DNA of 64,000 nt. Source: Epiperipatus broadwayi. Lineage: Eukaryota > Onychophora > Udeonychophora > Euonychophora > Peripatidae. The stretch is from the NCBI GenBank assembly GCA_028023455.1, contig JAQFVV010000204.1, forward strand, positions 821,501 through 885,500, read 5' to 3'. Below are positions 36,362 through 46,650 of the stretch, piece by piece. A program made the position numbers and the translations under genes. Position 1 is the first letter of the stretch, and every line of letters starts with the position of its first letter. Under the pieces are notes generated by a model, which did no database searches, was not told where the DNA came from, and was given only the letters and a program-made list of their open reading frames with translations.

Positions 36362-37190
36362 ATGAATAAAGAAATGGAGCTGGAAGAAAGCCCAATATAT
36401 TTTAAAAATCCCCAGGTAGTATAGAAACAGAAAGGAGAGATATCTGAGATGCAGATGATGATGAAAATGATAATGAACATGATGCAGAAATTTGAGCAAA
36501 GTCAGCAAGACCTCAAAGAAGAATTGTGTCAGAAATTTGAGCAAAGTCAGCAAGACCTCAAAGAAGAATTGTGTCAAAAATTGAACAAAGCCAACAAATG
36601 CTCAAAGCAGAAATGCAACAAGAAATCAAACAAAGCCAGCTAGAACTGAGGGAAGAAATTAGTCAGGTTAAAGGAGAAATTAAGGAACTCAAAACAGAAG
36701 TAAGAGAAATAAGATGTGAGATAACATTAAAGGTAGAGAAGAACCAAGAAATTATAAAGGCAGAATTAGTTAAAGAAAGTAAGGAAGATGAGGTCACGAA
36801 AGAGATAGTAATTGAATTAGAATCAGATAGTGTTGTGACAGATAAAGTAGAAACAAATGTAGACCAAGAAATAAAAGAGAGATATAAGTTCAAGGTAAAA
36901 GATAGCGTAAAATAGTTTTTACAAAGAATTAAAACTAAAAGGTTTAAAGTAAATGTTCGGGTTTGTAGATTTAAAAACAGATTTAAAAAAAGAAAGTGCA
37001 GAAAAAAAATATTATAATATTGCAGAGTTGTGCTAGATATCAAGGTTTTCTGATTTACAAAGTTGAAAATAGAATGGAAAGAGAAAGAGATAAAGTAATA
37101 ACTTATAAAAGTGGGATAGATAAGAGAGGAAAGTTAGTTTATATTATAGAGTTAGTATGTAGAAAGAACGAACCACCTGACAAAGTTTAA
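36362..37190 (+). pseudogene. Gag-like coiled-coil gene with 15-residue repeats, frameshifted
   Basis: From a start near 36,362 the reading hits a stop at about 36,422, then runs through a block of four or five 45-bp repeats (36,485-36,663 and beyond). The first two repeats are identical in protein (QKFEQSQQDLKEELC); the next are similar (EQSQQMLKAEM; KQSQLELREEI). Such 15-residue repeats should form a long coiled coil. Repeat 3 is 44 bp instead of 45, and this single-base loss is the frameshift that splits the ORF. The part after it is highly acidic (KESKEDEVTKEIVIELESD) and stops at 36,915; a further open piece (36,996-37,190) ends in CRKNEPPDKV. No zinc knuckle or enzyme motif is seen. The likely role in the intact element is packaging of element RNA. 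Confidence 0.65.
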
Positions 37191-37854
37191 AAGTTAGTAA
37201 TTGGATGGAGTATTAAAGTAAATGAAAAATATAAGGACCATAAATGGACAATGAGCATGAATATGATTATTCTAACGTAAATAATTTGATAAATTTAAAT
37301 CTGAAACTTCTATTTAAAACTAAAATGATAAATTAAAAAATAAATGAATAATGATAAATGAAATGTTGAAAGTAAAAATAATAACAAGGAGGCTTCATAA
37401 AATAAAAGATTTTTTGCTCCACCCACATATTAATAAGGAAAATGTTCGTAAATAAATGGGTCAAGTTAATGATTTAAAAGTAATGTTTGTAGGATTAAAT
37501 AAATCAAGTATTCATGTTAAATAAATAAATAAAATATCTGTAAGAAAAATATCTGTGTAATAATGGATCGTAATATAATAAAAATAGTTTTTCTGAATAC
37601 ACGCACGATAAATGAAGAAGTTAAAGTATTGGTTTAAAGATAATATTATAAGATTAATGTAAATAAATATTTAGAATAATGTTCATAAGGGTTTGAAAAT
37701 AATATTGTAGGATTAGTGATAAATAATATAAATGAAAGTCAATGCAAGTTATATTAGGAATGTATAAGGGTTCAAAATTACAGAGATGAGGGTAGTATAG
37801 AAATGTTTTAGTTAAGGATAAGTTAAAAGCTGCCAACCGGATAAAATTTAGCAC

Positions 37855-38235
37855 CCATAATGGACTTATCAGGGATCATTCTTCTTTTAAAATGTGCACT
37901 GGGGACAATCCAGCATAAGCCGCAAGTCACATTTTCAGGGGAGAATCCCCATATTTCCTACCTCATTTTCCAAAGCATAAGACAGAAATGGACCATTGAG
38001 AATTCCTGGCATTCACAGTGACCCTTTCTTTTTCCAAGTCTGGTAGAAACCCGGCAAATGAAGCTTTGTTTTTCATATGTGTAAGTCGGTATAAGTCAGC
38101 GAATCTGCCTCCACTTTGTTTCCAAAGAATCCCTGTGCCACAAAATTAGTTTGTCCTCATTGGTCAATATTCAGGACTCAAATCATTGTAGGCAATGTTG
38201 CCAGCATCAAAAGTAAAAAAGTATCATTGGTGATT
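37855..38235. other. Internal patch of different composition, origin unknown
   Basis: Distinctly less A+T-rich than the rest of the element. Both strands have partly open but broken frames (on the plus strand, for example, HFPKHKTEMD and NPANEALFFICVSRYKSANL). I recognise no family. It may be the decayed end of pol or a fragment picked up by the element. Confidence 0.5.
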
Positions 38236-38345
38236 GCCCTTAGCATGTAAAGAGAAAGATATTAAAAAGGCAAACTTAGAACAAATAATAAATTAAGAAT
38301 TAAATTTGTCAGAGATAAAATGATCAAAAAAGAGGCATTTTACTC

Positions 38346-38365
38346 TCAAAGGGAGGATGGTGTAA
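38346..38365 (+). other. Polypurine tract
   Basis: CAAAGGGAGGATGGTGTAA directly before the 3' LTR, in the place where plus-strand DNA synthesis would start. Confidence 0.65.
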
Positions 38366-40007
38366 TGTACCAACATTGAATTGGTTCATAATAATTTTAT
38401 CTAAAAAATTATTAAAATAAAAATCTTTCATAAAAAAAAATGTAAAATTAAAAGTTTAAGAGTTTTACTGCAGTTTGTTTAGTAAACGTAAAAGTCAAAG
38501 AGTTTTTAAAATAAAAGTTGCAATTAATTAATTAAAAGTGGGGAGGGGGAGTTTGCATCAAAAAAGTCAAACTAAAAGATTTATAAAAAAAGTAAAGAGT
38601 TTATTATTATTAGTTGAAATATAATTAAAAAAGTTTAAAAATATAAATCTCTTTTCATTCGAGTTTAAGTAAAAAAAAAGTCATCTTAAAAAACTAAATA
38701 GTAAATTGTATTAAAATATACATGTGCGTAAATGATTAATATAAGTTTGTTAATAAAAATATATGTGCGGATGTAAATAATATATATGCATATTAAATAT
38801 TATAAATAAATGAATGTTAAAGAATTAAAAAAAACACATTTGCATGGCTACTAATTAAAAACAAAAAACAACATGTTTGTGATGGCTGCTAATTAAAATA
38901 CCCAACAACAAGATTAAAAAGGATTAGTTACTAAAGGAATTTTGACAACAAATATTGCCAGAGGATATTACAAGGACAACACCTCATAGGTATAAATAGC
39001 CAATTTTTTATCAGACAGTCAGTGAGGACAATCAGTTGAGTTAATTGTATCAGATGTCAGTTTATTATGTATCAGTCAGAAATGCAGTGTTAAAAACCCA
39101 CGGGAAACATATATCTTTCTCCAGCCTGAAGTCTGATGAAAACAGCCAATATACCCAATCTTAAATAATGTCTGCATAACAGCTTGAAGAATCTCCATCA
39201 GTATCTAATTGTTTCCAGGAATAATACCAACTAATAATCATCAAATCTCTGCAGGAAAACTTTAAATCTAACCAGTTAGATATACTTCATTAGAAGCAGC
39301 AACAGCAAGATGTATCCACATTCCAAAATTCTAAGTAAACATTTTCTTATTCTCGTTTATAAAGTTGCGATTGCATTTGTAAGAAAATTTGTCAAGCCTC
39401 CAAGAGTCGAATTATATGAACTCTATAGCTCATAAAATGAACTATTAATTTGTGTGTTTTAAATATATGTGTTTAAATTTCAAATACCATTTAATGCTTT
39501 ATTATTATATATGTGAGTGTATGAGTTAATGTGTGCATGATCATTATATCAGTGTTATTAGTTAAATTAGATAAATTACAAGAATATTTAAACTAGTTTA
39601 GAAATGTTAATTAAAATAAATTGTCTTTAAACTTAAACTGTATTTGTTGGTCAATTCTTTTCACCAATTCATTCACCAATCTTTTCATCAATTCTTTTCA
39701 CCACTAATTTTGTATAATTTATTAATTCCAGTAGCTGAGCTAGTCTATGGGTGTAACTTAGGCATTAAGTTAGTGGCCATTATTCAAAGTGCATTGTTTA
39801 TTCTTCTGAATAAATAGCTGGTGCCGGTGTTTACACAAAACAAAAAAGTGCTTTGAACTTGGTGTTGAACTCAACAGTCGAGAAGACGAAGAAGTTATGT
39901 CCTGGAAATGTAACGCTAGTTATATACTTTATAGCTATCATTTGGACATACATATTCTTCTCTGCCTAAGAGACTGGTGTTTCAATTACCCCATATTCTA
40001 ACCTGGT

Positions 40008-40010
<3 letters not shown>
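38366..40010 (+). repeat. 3' LTR of the non-autonomous element
   Basis: Direct repeat of 34,364-35,992 with scattered substitutions. TGTACCA at the start and TGGTACA at the end form short inverted termini. The splice-donor-like site is changed here to CTAAGTAAAC (near 39,331). Confidence 0.85.
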
Positions 40011-40051
<41 letters not shown>

Positions 40052-40059
40052 ACCAGGTT
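40000..40059. repeat. 60-bp perfect palindrome at the LTR end
   Basis: AACCTGGTACA (the LTR end, 40,000-40,010) is followed by about 19 AT repeats and then its exact complement TGTACCAGGTT (40,049-40,059). Because (AT)n is self-complementary the whole can form one hairpin. It marks either a hairpin-mediated rearrangement or the trace of a second, inverted LTR end. Confidence 0.7.
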
Positions 40060-40077
40060 ATATATATATATATATAT

Positions 40078-41704
40078 TGAACCACCCAGCTGCTCAACCT
40101 ATCTTACATAATATCATTACTAATAATAATAAATATTATAGATAATAATCTCATAACTTTCCTCTACCTTCCTTCTTATCATTTACTCTTCAAAGGTGCT
40201 TGGTCCTCAGATAGAGTGTAAAATATTATTAGCAGCAATCTACCAATAATACAAACACTCGGCTACTAGATAAATACTAACCAAACAAACACTTTATTTG
40301 TTTTAAAAAAAACCTTTGGGTGCCAGCTAATTACATTGTAATCAATGGGTCTACTTGATCAGCCTATCTAGTACCTGAGATATCCAGCTAGCTCAATGGA
40401 TTTTAACAACCTTTTAAGAGAATAACAACTCCACCCTAGATAATACTTCTATTTTAAAAAAATACCAATGTACTAAATAAGAAAACAATTTACGTCTTTA
40501 CCCAAAAAATCCTTATTTTTAAAATTATGATTTCCCTAACCTTTTACTTTTAAACTAATTATTTCTTATTTAATGATTAAATTTTTCCCCTTCCATTTTA
40601 TTAAAATATTACTTTGTATAACTGTGTGTGTTAAAACGTAAACATAAATACTTTAAAAGACAATTTAAATATTTCCTTTTTTTTTAAATAATCATTTTGT
40701 TTTATAATTTAAACATGCACATTCTATTCATTTTAGATAAATGTTTTTTTTTAATACATTATTGTTATAGATAAAATATACACAATGCATTAACTTAAAA
40801 TTCACACATTCATACACACAATGTCTTTAAATAAACATAGAAACCGATATTTTCCAAATATTATTTTAAAAAAAAATTAAAGTTTTATTTAGCTCAGTTT
40901 ATTGTTTATCTTTAAAGGAAATCAAGAATGAAAGCATATTAAAACAAAAGTTACCTAGGATTTATGAATTTGGAAATGACATACACAGCACAATGTAGAT
41001 TCTTTAAAATTACTTATGACTGGTTAGCGCTAACTTCCAACAAATTTTCTTTGGATCCTGTGATTTTATATAGACTTTCGTTGATTTACCAGCATATACA
41101 CACTCCGCTATTTTACTTTCTTTATTCGAACATGGTTCCCTCCGAACTAAGAAAGCTCCAGTTGATTGTACAACATGGTGATTTAACAGTGCATTGTATC
41201 AGGAGACATAACAATTTATATAATTGTTATATCTTTAGCTTCAAGAAATATTTTTAAAAATGTAATAATAATGACAATAATCCCAGAATAAATAAGTGTT
41301 GAAATATTTAAACTGTTTAAACAATGGAAATTTTTTATTAACTCAGCATCTATTGTCTCTTGAAATAACTCTCCTTTGCTTCGTTTTGATTGGCTTCTAT
41401 TTTTTCTTTAAAACTTTCACATGCACACATTTAATTGTTTTATTATAAAACAAAATGAATTTTCTTTATTATTTTTAATCACAAATTAATTAAAATAATA
41501 TTAAATCATTTTTATTTCATAAGATTTTTTTTCCTTTTTTAAATAAAAAAATATCCTCTTTTAAAGCATTTATTATTTATTTTTCTTTAATAATAACCCC
41601 CCCTACCCTACTCTTTAGTTTTAAATTTATTCTTTCTACTTTTTTTTTTTAAAAAAAGCCAGATTTATAAAATATTTAGTTAGATAACAATGTACCTTGG
41701 TACA
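40078..41704 (-). repeat. Solo LTR related to the gypsy-type element at 49.2 kb
   Basis: Read on the minus strand it starts TGTACCAAGGTACATTG (right end, 41,704) and ends GGGTGGTTCA (40,078). Through its length it aligns with the LTR at 49,208-50,985, with shared blocks CACAGGATCCA, CCTAGGTAA, a GAGCTAG(C) block, TAATTAGCTGG(C/T)(A/G)CC and AATAAAGTGTTT, but it is much more diverged than that element's two LTRs are from each other. (AT)n lies on both sides. A lone LTR is the usual product of recombination between two LTRs. The plus-strand ORF at 40,964-41,257 is antisense to it and incidental. Confidence 0.8.
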
Positions 41705-43085
41705 ATATATATATAGTCAATTGAAAACAATAAATAAATATTTTCTTTATGATTTAAAATGTGTAATGTCTTAACATCATGTTATAATCAAACAAATAAA
41801 ATATTTTATAGTACATGATTTAAACTATTAAAGCATATTATTTAATGTCTTATTATTTATTTTGTGAATAAAATTATTGATTATTATTAAATTTGAGCCA
41901 ATTGTCTTACTTAATTTGGTAGGCATATGATATAATAAGAATTAAAGATCTCATGCAATTACAAACATTTAAAGTTTAATCAGTGAAAGAATAGAGCTTT
42001 TATTACTTTATTAAATCCAGTAACTATTAAAAGTGAACCTAATGTTTTCAAAGACATCAATTGGTTATATTCAAACATAGAAGTTAATCAATAAATTATT
42101 GGTATAAATTTTATACAATCACCAAGCTGAAATAAATTTATTCATTTTTCAATACTAATATAAATTTTAATACATAATCATAAAAGGTTTACTTTATTAA
42201 TGGTTACCAGTATAGATTATTATTTAATGTATCTGTTGTAAATTTTCAAATACATTATTTAAATTATGTATTACACTTTTGGCATCCATTCAGATTGATA
42301 TTTATTTAATATATAAATATTATTAATAAATTGTAAATTTATTGAATGTAGATTTTGGATTACTTTATTAATAGAACTAAAATAAAATTATTACTTAAAT
42401 ATATTTAATTACAAATTTGAGTTACTCAAGTTGTGTAGCTCTATTAATTTTAACTCACCCATTTAAATCCAAAAATGTAAATAATGTAGTGCTATGTTTG
42501 CTCCCTTTTTAAGAATATGTGAGCATATAAAGTTCGATCATATGATCTTAAAATCTTTCTGTTGTTTTAATTCATAAAAATAAGTAAGTTATAGGAGACT
42601 GAAATAATCATTCATTACATTAAAAAAAATTTAAAAAATATATTGAAAATTATTTATTGGCAGAAATTATGTATGGTTTAAAAAATCCAGAAGTTCTTAT
42701 ATTGGATATTTTTTGTTTGTTTGTTTGTTTGTTTTTTTGGAGAAAGGAAAATAGAATTAAACTGACAAGAGCAGCAGGAAATTTTACATATTTTTTATTG
42801 ACTTATTTATTGCAATGTTTGAAAAGATTTAAATGTTTATGAAAATCTGTCATATTATATTACTTCTAAATAATTATATATCAAAAAGCACTATTATTTG
42901 TGATTTTTGAAAAGTGTGAGATATTTGAAATTAAACATTGTATTAACATTAATATTTTTTATTAGTCATTTATCAGATAATGCATAATATTTCTGTAGTG
43001 TAATTTTCAGTACACCACTGTCATGCAAAGTAGGGACTTGTTTTTACATACTTTTAAGTCCTTTTGGAGCAGTGTAATCATAAAT
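41705..43085. other. No gene recognised
   Basis: A+T-rich DNA with a short (TTTG)n tract at about 42,713-42,735. No recognisable features. Confidence 0.5.
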
Positions 43086-43100
43086 ATATGACCAAAGTCA

Positions 43101-43206
43101 TATGAAAAAGACATATGATCTCCAGGATGCACATTTCATAATGAGCTTGCACTCATCAATTGTCCCAGAAATGTACATCTTGAAGATCATATGTCTTTTT
43201 CACATA
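43101..43206. repeat. Fold-back with hammerhead-like half-motifs
   Basis: Arms 43,101-43,137 and 43,168-43,206 are near-perfect inverted repeats. Read outward from the centre, each arm has GAAATGTRCATC followed by (C/T)TGRAGATCATATG: the pattern GAAA, a self-complementary helix III (ATGTACAT) and a cleavage-site C, as in the 3' half of a type I hammerhead. The 30-bp centre has a small hairpin, and on the minus strand reads TTGATGA, a one-base change from CTGATGA. Helix I is not rebuilt in place, so this is a remnant at best. Confidence 0.45.
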
Positions 43207-43719
43207 TTTTTATTGAAAATTATATTACAGAAATATATTTCATTATATTAACATTTTTTTTATTTTGATAAGAGTAACTTTTGAAACACTTTATATGCAT
43301 TATCATGAAGCAAACATTAAGATGCAATCGATGTAATGGTAAGAGCATTAATTGAACTTGCTAAAAACAAAAGTAACCATTTGTTTTACTGATTCATACA
43401 CTTACAGGGTATTGACAAGTGTACTTTTTTTTCCATTTCCAAAAAGAAATTGCAAAATAAGTTTAAAGTATTAAATACACTCTATAAAAAAATCAATTTA
43501 TAATTAATATTCAATATTGCTTAGAGTTTTATCAGTTAATAGTAATTTTAAAAGTTAGAAATTCTTGATTTAAGTGATTATCAATTTGAATCAGTTTAAA
43601 AATCCAGTAGCACATTGGGTTGCCATGGATATTGACTTGTAACTTCAGTCTGCTGATAGATAAAACACTAAACATCACATGATTACTATCTCTTAAGCTA
43701 ACACATAACTGTTATTTAA

Positions 43720-43974
43720 CAGGCAAAACTCTCCATACACTAGTTCCACCCTGTGCCAACCAGAGTATTCAATGGATGTCAGAAGCATAAAATCCCCATC
43801 TAATGCCTACTCGTCCAATATCCCCAGACTAGTTTCTGGCTTGTGGGCAGAAACTAGTCTGGAGATATTGGATGAGTTGGCACTAGATGGAGATTTTATG
43901 CACAAGTCTTTTGGCATCCATTGATTTCTCTGGTTGGCACAGAGTGGCACTACTGCATGTTGAGTTTTTCCTGA
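43720..43974. repeat. Fold-back with hammerhead-like half-motifs
   Basis: Arms 43,720-43,838 and 43,848-43,974 (about 120-127 bp) separated by only 9 bp. From the centre outward each arm reads CAGAAACTAGTCTGG(G/A)GATATTGGA. GAAAC, a self-complementary ACTAGT and a C parallel the GAAACCGGTC and TGGGGAT of the canonical hammerhead at 57.1 kb. The centre GGCTTGTGGGC could be stem-loop II, preceded by CTG only, so the CTGANGA block is missing. No protein is encoded. Confidence 0.5.
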
Positions 43975-44322
43975 TAGATAAAATTAATAAGTTAAAAAAG
44001 AGACATGACTAGATGTCTCTATGCAGTATTTTTAATTGGTATAGATATACATATGACTAAATTCTTTTACTTACCTTTAAAAAAATTAAATGAACATGAT
44101 GTTATCGCTGACAATTTTCTTTATTATTAAGTTTGCCCTGGGTGGTAGTGTTTTTCACTTCAACCTTTTTTAAAAAAATCAATTATTAGTTTTGAAATAT
44201 CCTGTATAAAACTATCCATGTTAAAAGTATATATTTTTAGTTATATGTCTAGATTATAATGTACCTTTTATTTCAGCCCATAAAACAATTAATATTTTAT
44301 AAATAATTGAATCAAAGCACTT

Positions 44323-44616
44323 TTATGGACCTAAATTCTGTTCTGATTTTAAAATGGCATCTGCAGCTAAAAATTGATCATTATTAAGATCATTCCATAG
44401 TATATTGTTAGTAATATTGTCAAGAGGCAAATTATTCAAATTATCTTTATGATCTATATCTTGAAAATTAGGAAATTGTAAGAACTCATAAAAATTGCAG
44501 CCTGCTATTCTTATCATCGTATTTATTTCAAAACTTATGCCTAAAATTGATATTTCAGAACGACCTGTCTCGAATTGATGGACAAAATCTTGTAAAGTAG
44601 AATATGGATATTCAGT
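44323..44616 (-). CDS. Candidate 3'-terminal exon of an unidentified host gene
   Basis: The frame is open for 98 codons from an intron-acceptor-like TTTTATATAG (44,617-44,626, minus strand) to a TAA stop at 44,323. The annotated Met is at 44,517, but 33 more codons upstream are open and of similar quality (beginning TEYPYSTLQDFVHQFETGRS). Composition is unlike chance A+T-rich ORFs: mixed charged, aromatic and Cys residues, with no runs of N, K, I or Y (for example NFYEFLQFPNFQD and DQFLAADAILKSEQ). An AATAAA signal on the minus strand lies about 50 nt after the stop (near 44,265-44,275). No domain is recognised. It could also be a decayed mobile-element ORF; no upstream exon was identified. 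Confidence 0.4.
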   Translation of the reverse strand, partial: TEYPYSTLQDFVHQFETGRSEISILGISFEINTMIRIAGCNFYEFLQFPNFQDIDHKDNLNNLPLDNITNNILWNDLNNDQFLAADAILKSEQNLGP

Positions 44617-44619
44617 CTA

Positions 44620-45390
44620 TATAAAATGATATAAAATTTGCCAATTTTTTTCTACACTTATTAATTAATGTGGCGTTATCTAATTTTTAATCAATATATT
44701 AAAAAAAACAAGATGCGTTTTACGTTATATATATATAAGTTTGTAAAAGTAGTTTTACGTTATATATATATAAGTTTGTAAAAGTAGTAATTGCTATTTA
44801 AGTGTAAAATTGCTAGTAAAAATTTAAATTAAAGAAAATTATAGATAAGGAAGATAAAAATAAAAATATTAACTGTTATTATACATAAAAAAATAAATAG
44901 TGTTTTTTTTTTAACTATTTAGAAAATTTGATAAACAGTGTTCGTGAGAATGAAATGAAAATGGATTAGAATCACAATAACGATTTTTTTTTAAAAAAAA
45001 AAAATAATGAAAAAGATACTTTTTTAGATGATTAAGTTTACATTTATTTTAAAAATTTTGAAATTTAATAAATGTTTTATTCAATGGATAATTTAATTTA
45101 AAGCAAAAATGTAGACAATTAAAGTACAAAAATAATTGTTGTTTTTTTAATGTGCTTATCAAAAAGATGAATAAAGATAGGAAAGGTTCATGTGCTTAAA
45201 AGATAGATTTAAAAGGTTATTATTAAAAAAAGGAAGCTATTTTTAAAAAAATCAAAGAAAATAATAGCTAAGCATACTTTTGAAATAGAACAAATATAAA
45301 CACTTGCATGAACACAATCTACCAAATAGTTGTATTTTCATTTTATCACATTATAATGTTAATAACAAGAATCTGTATTAAAAGGTTAAA
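44620..45390. other. No gene recognised; 35-bp tandem duplication
   Basis: At 44,718-44,752 and 44,753-44,787 a 35-bp unit starting TTTTACGTTATATATATA is repeated without change. The rest is A+T-rich and featureless. Confidence 0.6.
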
Positions 45391-45393
45391 TGT

Positions 45394-45408
45394 TTATATA
45401 TATATATA

Positions 45409-45470
<62 letters not shown>
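45394..45470. repeat. Compound (AT)n/(TG)n microsatellite
   Basis: Alternating AT and TG blocks in the order (TA)n(TG)n(TA)n(TG)n. The ORF covering it is an artefact of the repeat. Confidence 0.9.
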
Positions 45471-45471
<1 letters not shown>

Positions 45472-45714
45472 TAAGCTTACGCATAAAGGCATGCTAAGAT
45501 GATTTCGCTATAAGACACTACAAACAAAAATAGCTTCCTGCTAGCTATTCTCTTAATATTTATTTTAATATCTAAGTCTTAAAAATTTCTCATATTTGTT
45601 TGATTTCTTTATATTATTAGGGTAAACAAGAAAAATGTATGTATTCTGATAAATTTATTTAGGTTCTCAAATAATAAATATCATCATCAATAGTATTCTG
45701 TCTGATAGATAGAC

Positions 45715-46650
45715 TGAGAGAATAGTCACATCACCAATTCATCCATTTTGCCACTCTCTTCTTTTCATTGCCCAGCTCTTCAATTCCACATAACTCTTCC
45801 CATCTTTTATATCATCCAACAATGTCAGTCTTTTCCATCCTTTCTTCTTGCTTCCACTCATCATTTCCTCCAAAATATCTTTCATTAAACTATACTTTCT
45901 TGTTAATGTATGTCCAATCTAGTTTTTTTTTCTATTTCTAATTTCCTCAACTAATCTTCTTTGTTCATTTACTATTTTCAACATTTCTTCATTTGCTATT
46001 TTTTATGTTTCACCAATATACTTTATTGTGCAAAAGATATGTTACATAGGTTTACAAATGTTTTACAAGGGTTTTTCCAGTGCTACAAAGACATTTTAAG
46101 TATAATGATTATTTGTTATTATATAAATTTGAATAACATTGCTGACTATAGTACAATTATATGAACATTGATAATTGTACAAGATTGTTGTTAATGTTAC
46201 TTTTTTATATAACATAATATTGGATATCTAAAAAAACAAAATTCATAACCTTTGAATTAAAGTTCATTTTTCTTGAACTTGACTGATTCAGTTAGATAGC
46301 CTTCTGTGGTATAAATTATTGTAATGAGTATCTGGAACATAGTTTTTTATGCAGTTAGTTTTATTATGACACAGGTGAAATGTCCAAGAAGGTTGTTAAA
46401 ACTGCCTACTGTGATTGTAAAAGCTTATAGGTTGGACTGCTCTTTAATGAATGACCAGGTGATTACAAAAGTATATAAGGGGGATATGTTGTTATCCTAT
46501 GCTTTTAGCTGACTTAATTTATTGATAAATTCAGATGGATGCCTCCTAGTGTTGTTGCCAAACAAGAATCATTTATATTTTTATCCAAATATTTTTTTTC
46601 CATTCTTCTCCATGCTCATATTTCAAAGGCTTTCAATCTATTCCTAATTT
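45715..46650 (-). pseudogene. Non-LTR retrotransposon C-terminal remnant, split by ~570 bp
   Basis: On the minus strand 46,590-46,640 reads RLKAFEI then AWRRMEK, matching the LINE block usually written RLE-FE-W-WRRML. It should continue directly with a NEEVL block, which instead appears at about 45,985 (NEEMLKIVNEQRRLVEEI), followed by IGHTLTRKYSLMKDILEEM, GWKRLTLLDDIKDGKSYVEL and SWAMKRREWQN near 45,735. Stops break it. The 570 bp between (about 46,005-46,575) is foreign; its ORF (46,324-46,512, plus) is not recognised. Confidence 0.75.

Larger units (their letters stand above)
34364..40010 (+). mobile_element. Non-autonomous LTR retrotransposon (gag-like only)
   Basis: Two direct LTRs (34,364-35,992 and 38,366-40,010) enclose only about 2.4 kb. 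Inside are a primer-binding site, a coiled-coil gag-like gene with a frameshift, a patch of unusual composition (37,855-38,235) and a polypurine tract. No protease, reverse transcriptase or integrase is recognised, so it would depend on enzymes from elsewhere, perhaps from an element like that at 49.2-56.9 kb, whose LTR ends, primer-binding site start and promoter/splice-donor layout are alike. Confidence 0.85.

Noticed and set aside
36217-37043. Minus-strand ORFs at 36,217, 36,332 and 36,663
   Set aside because: They are antisense to the repeat-rich gag-like gene; the reading of Phe/Leu/Ser repeats mirrors the coiled-coil repeats.
40964-41257. 97-codon plus ORF
   Set aside because: It lies antisense in the solo LTR and matches no family; the LTR alignment explains the sequence.
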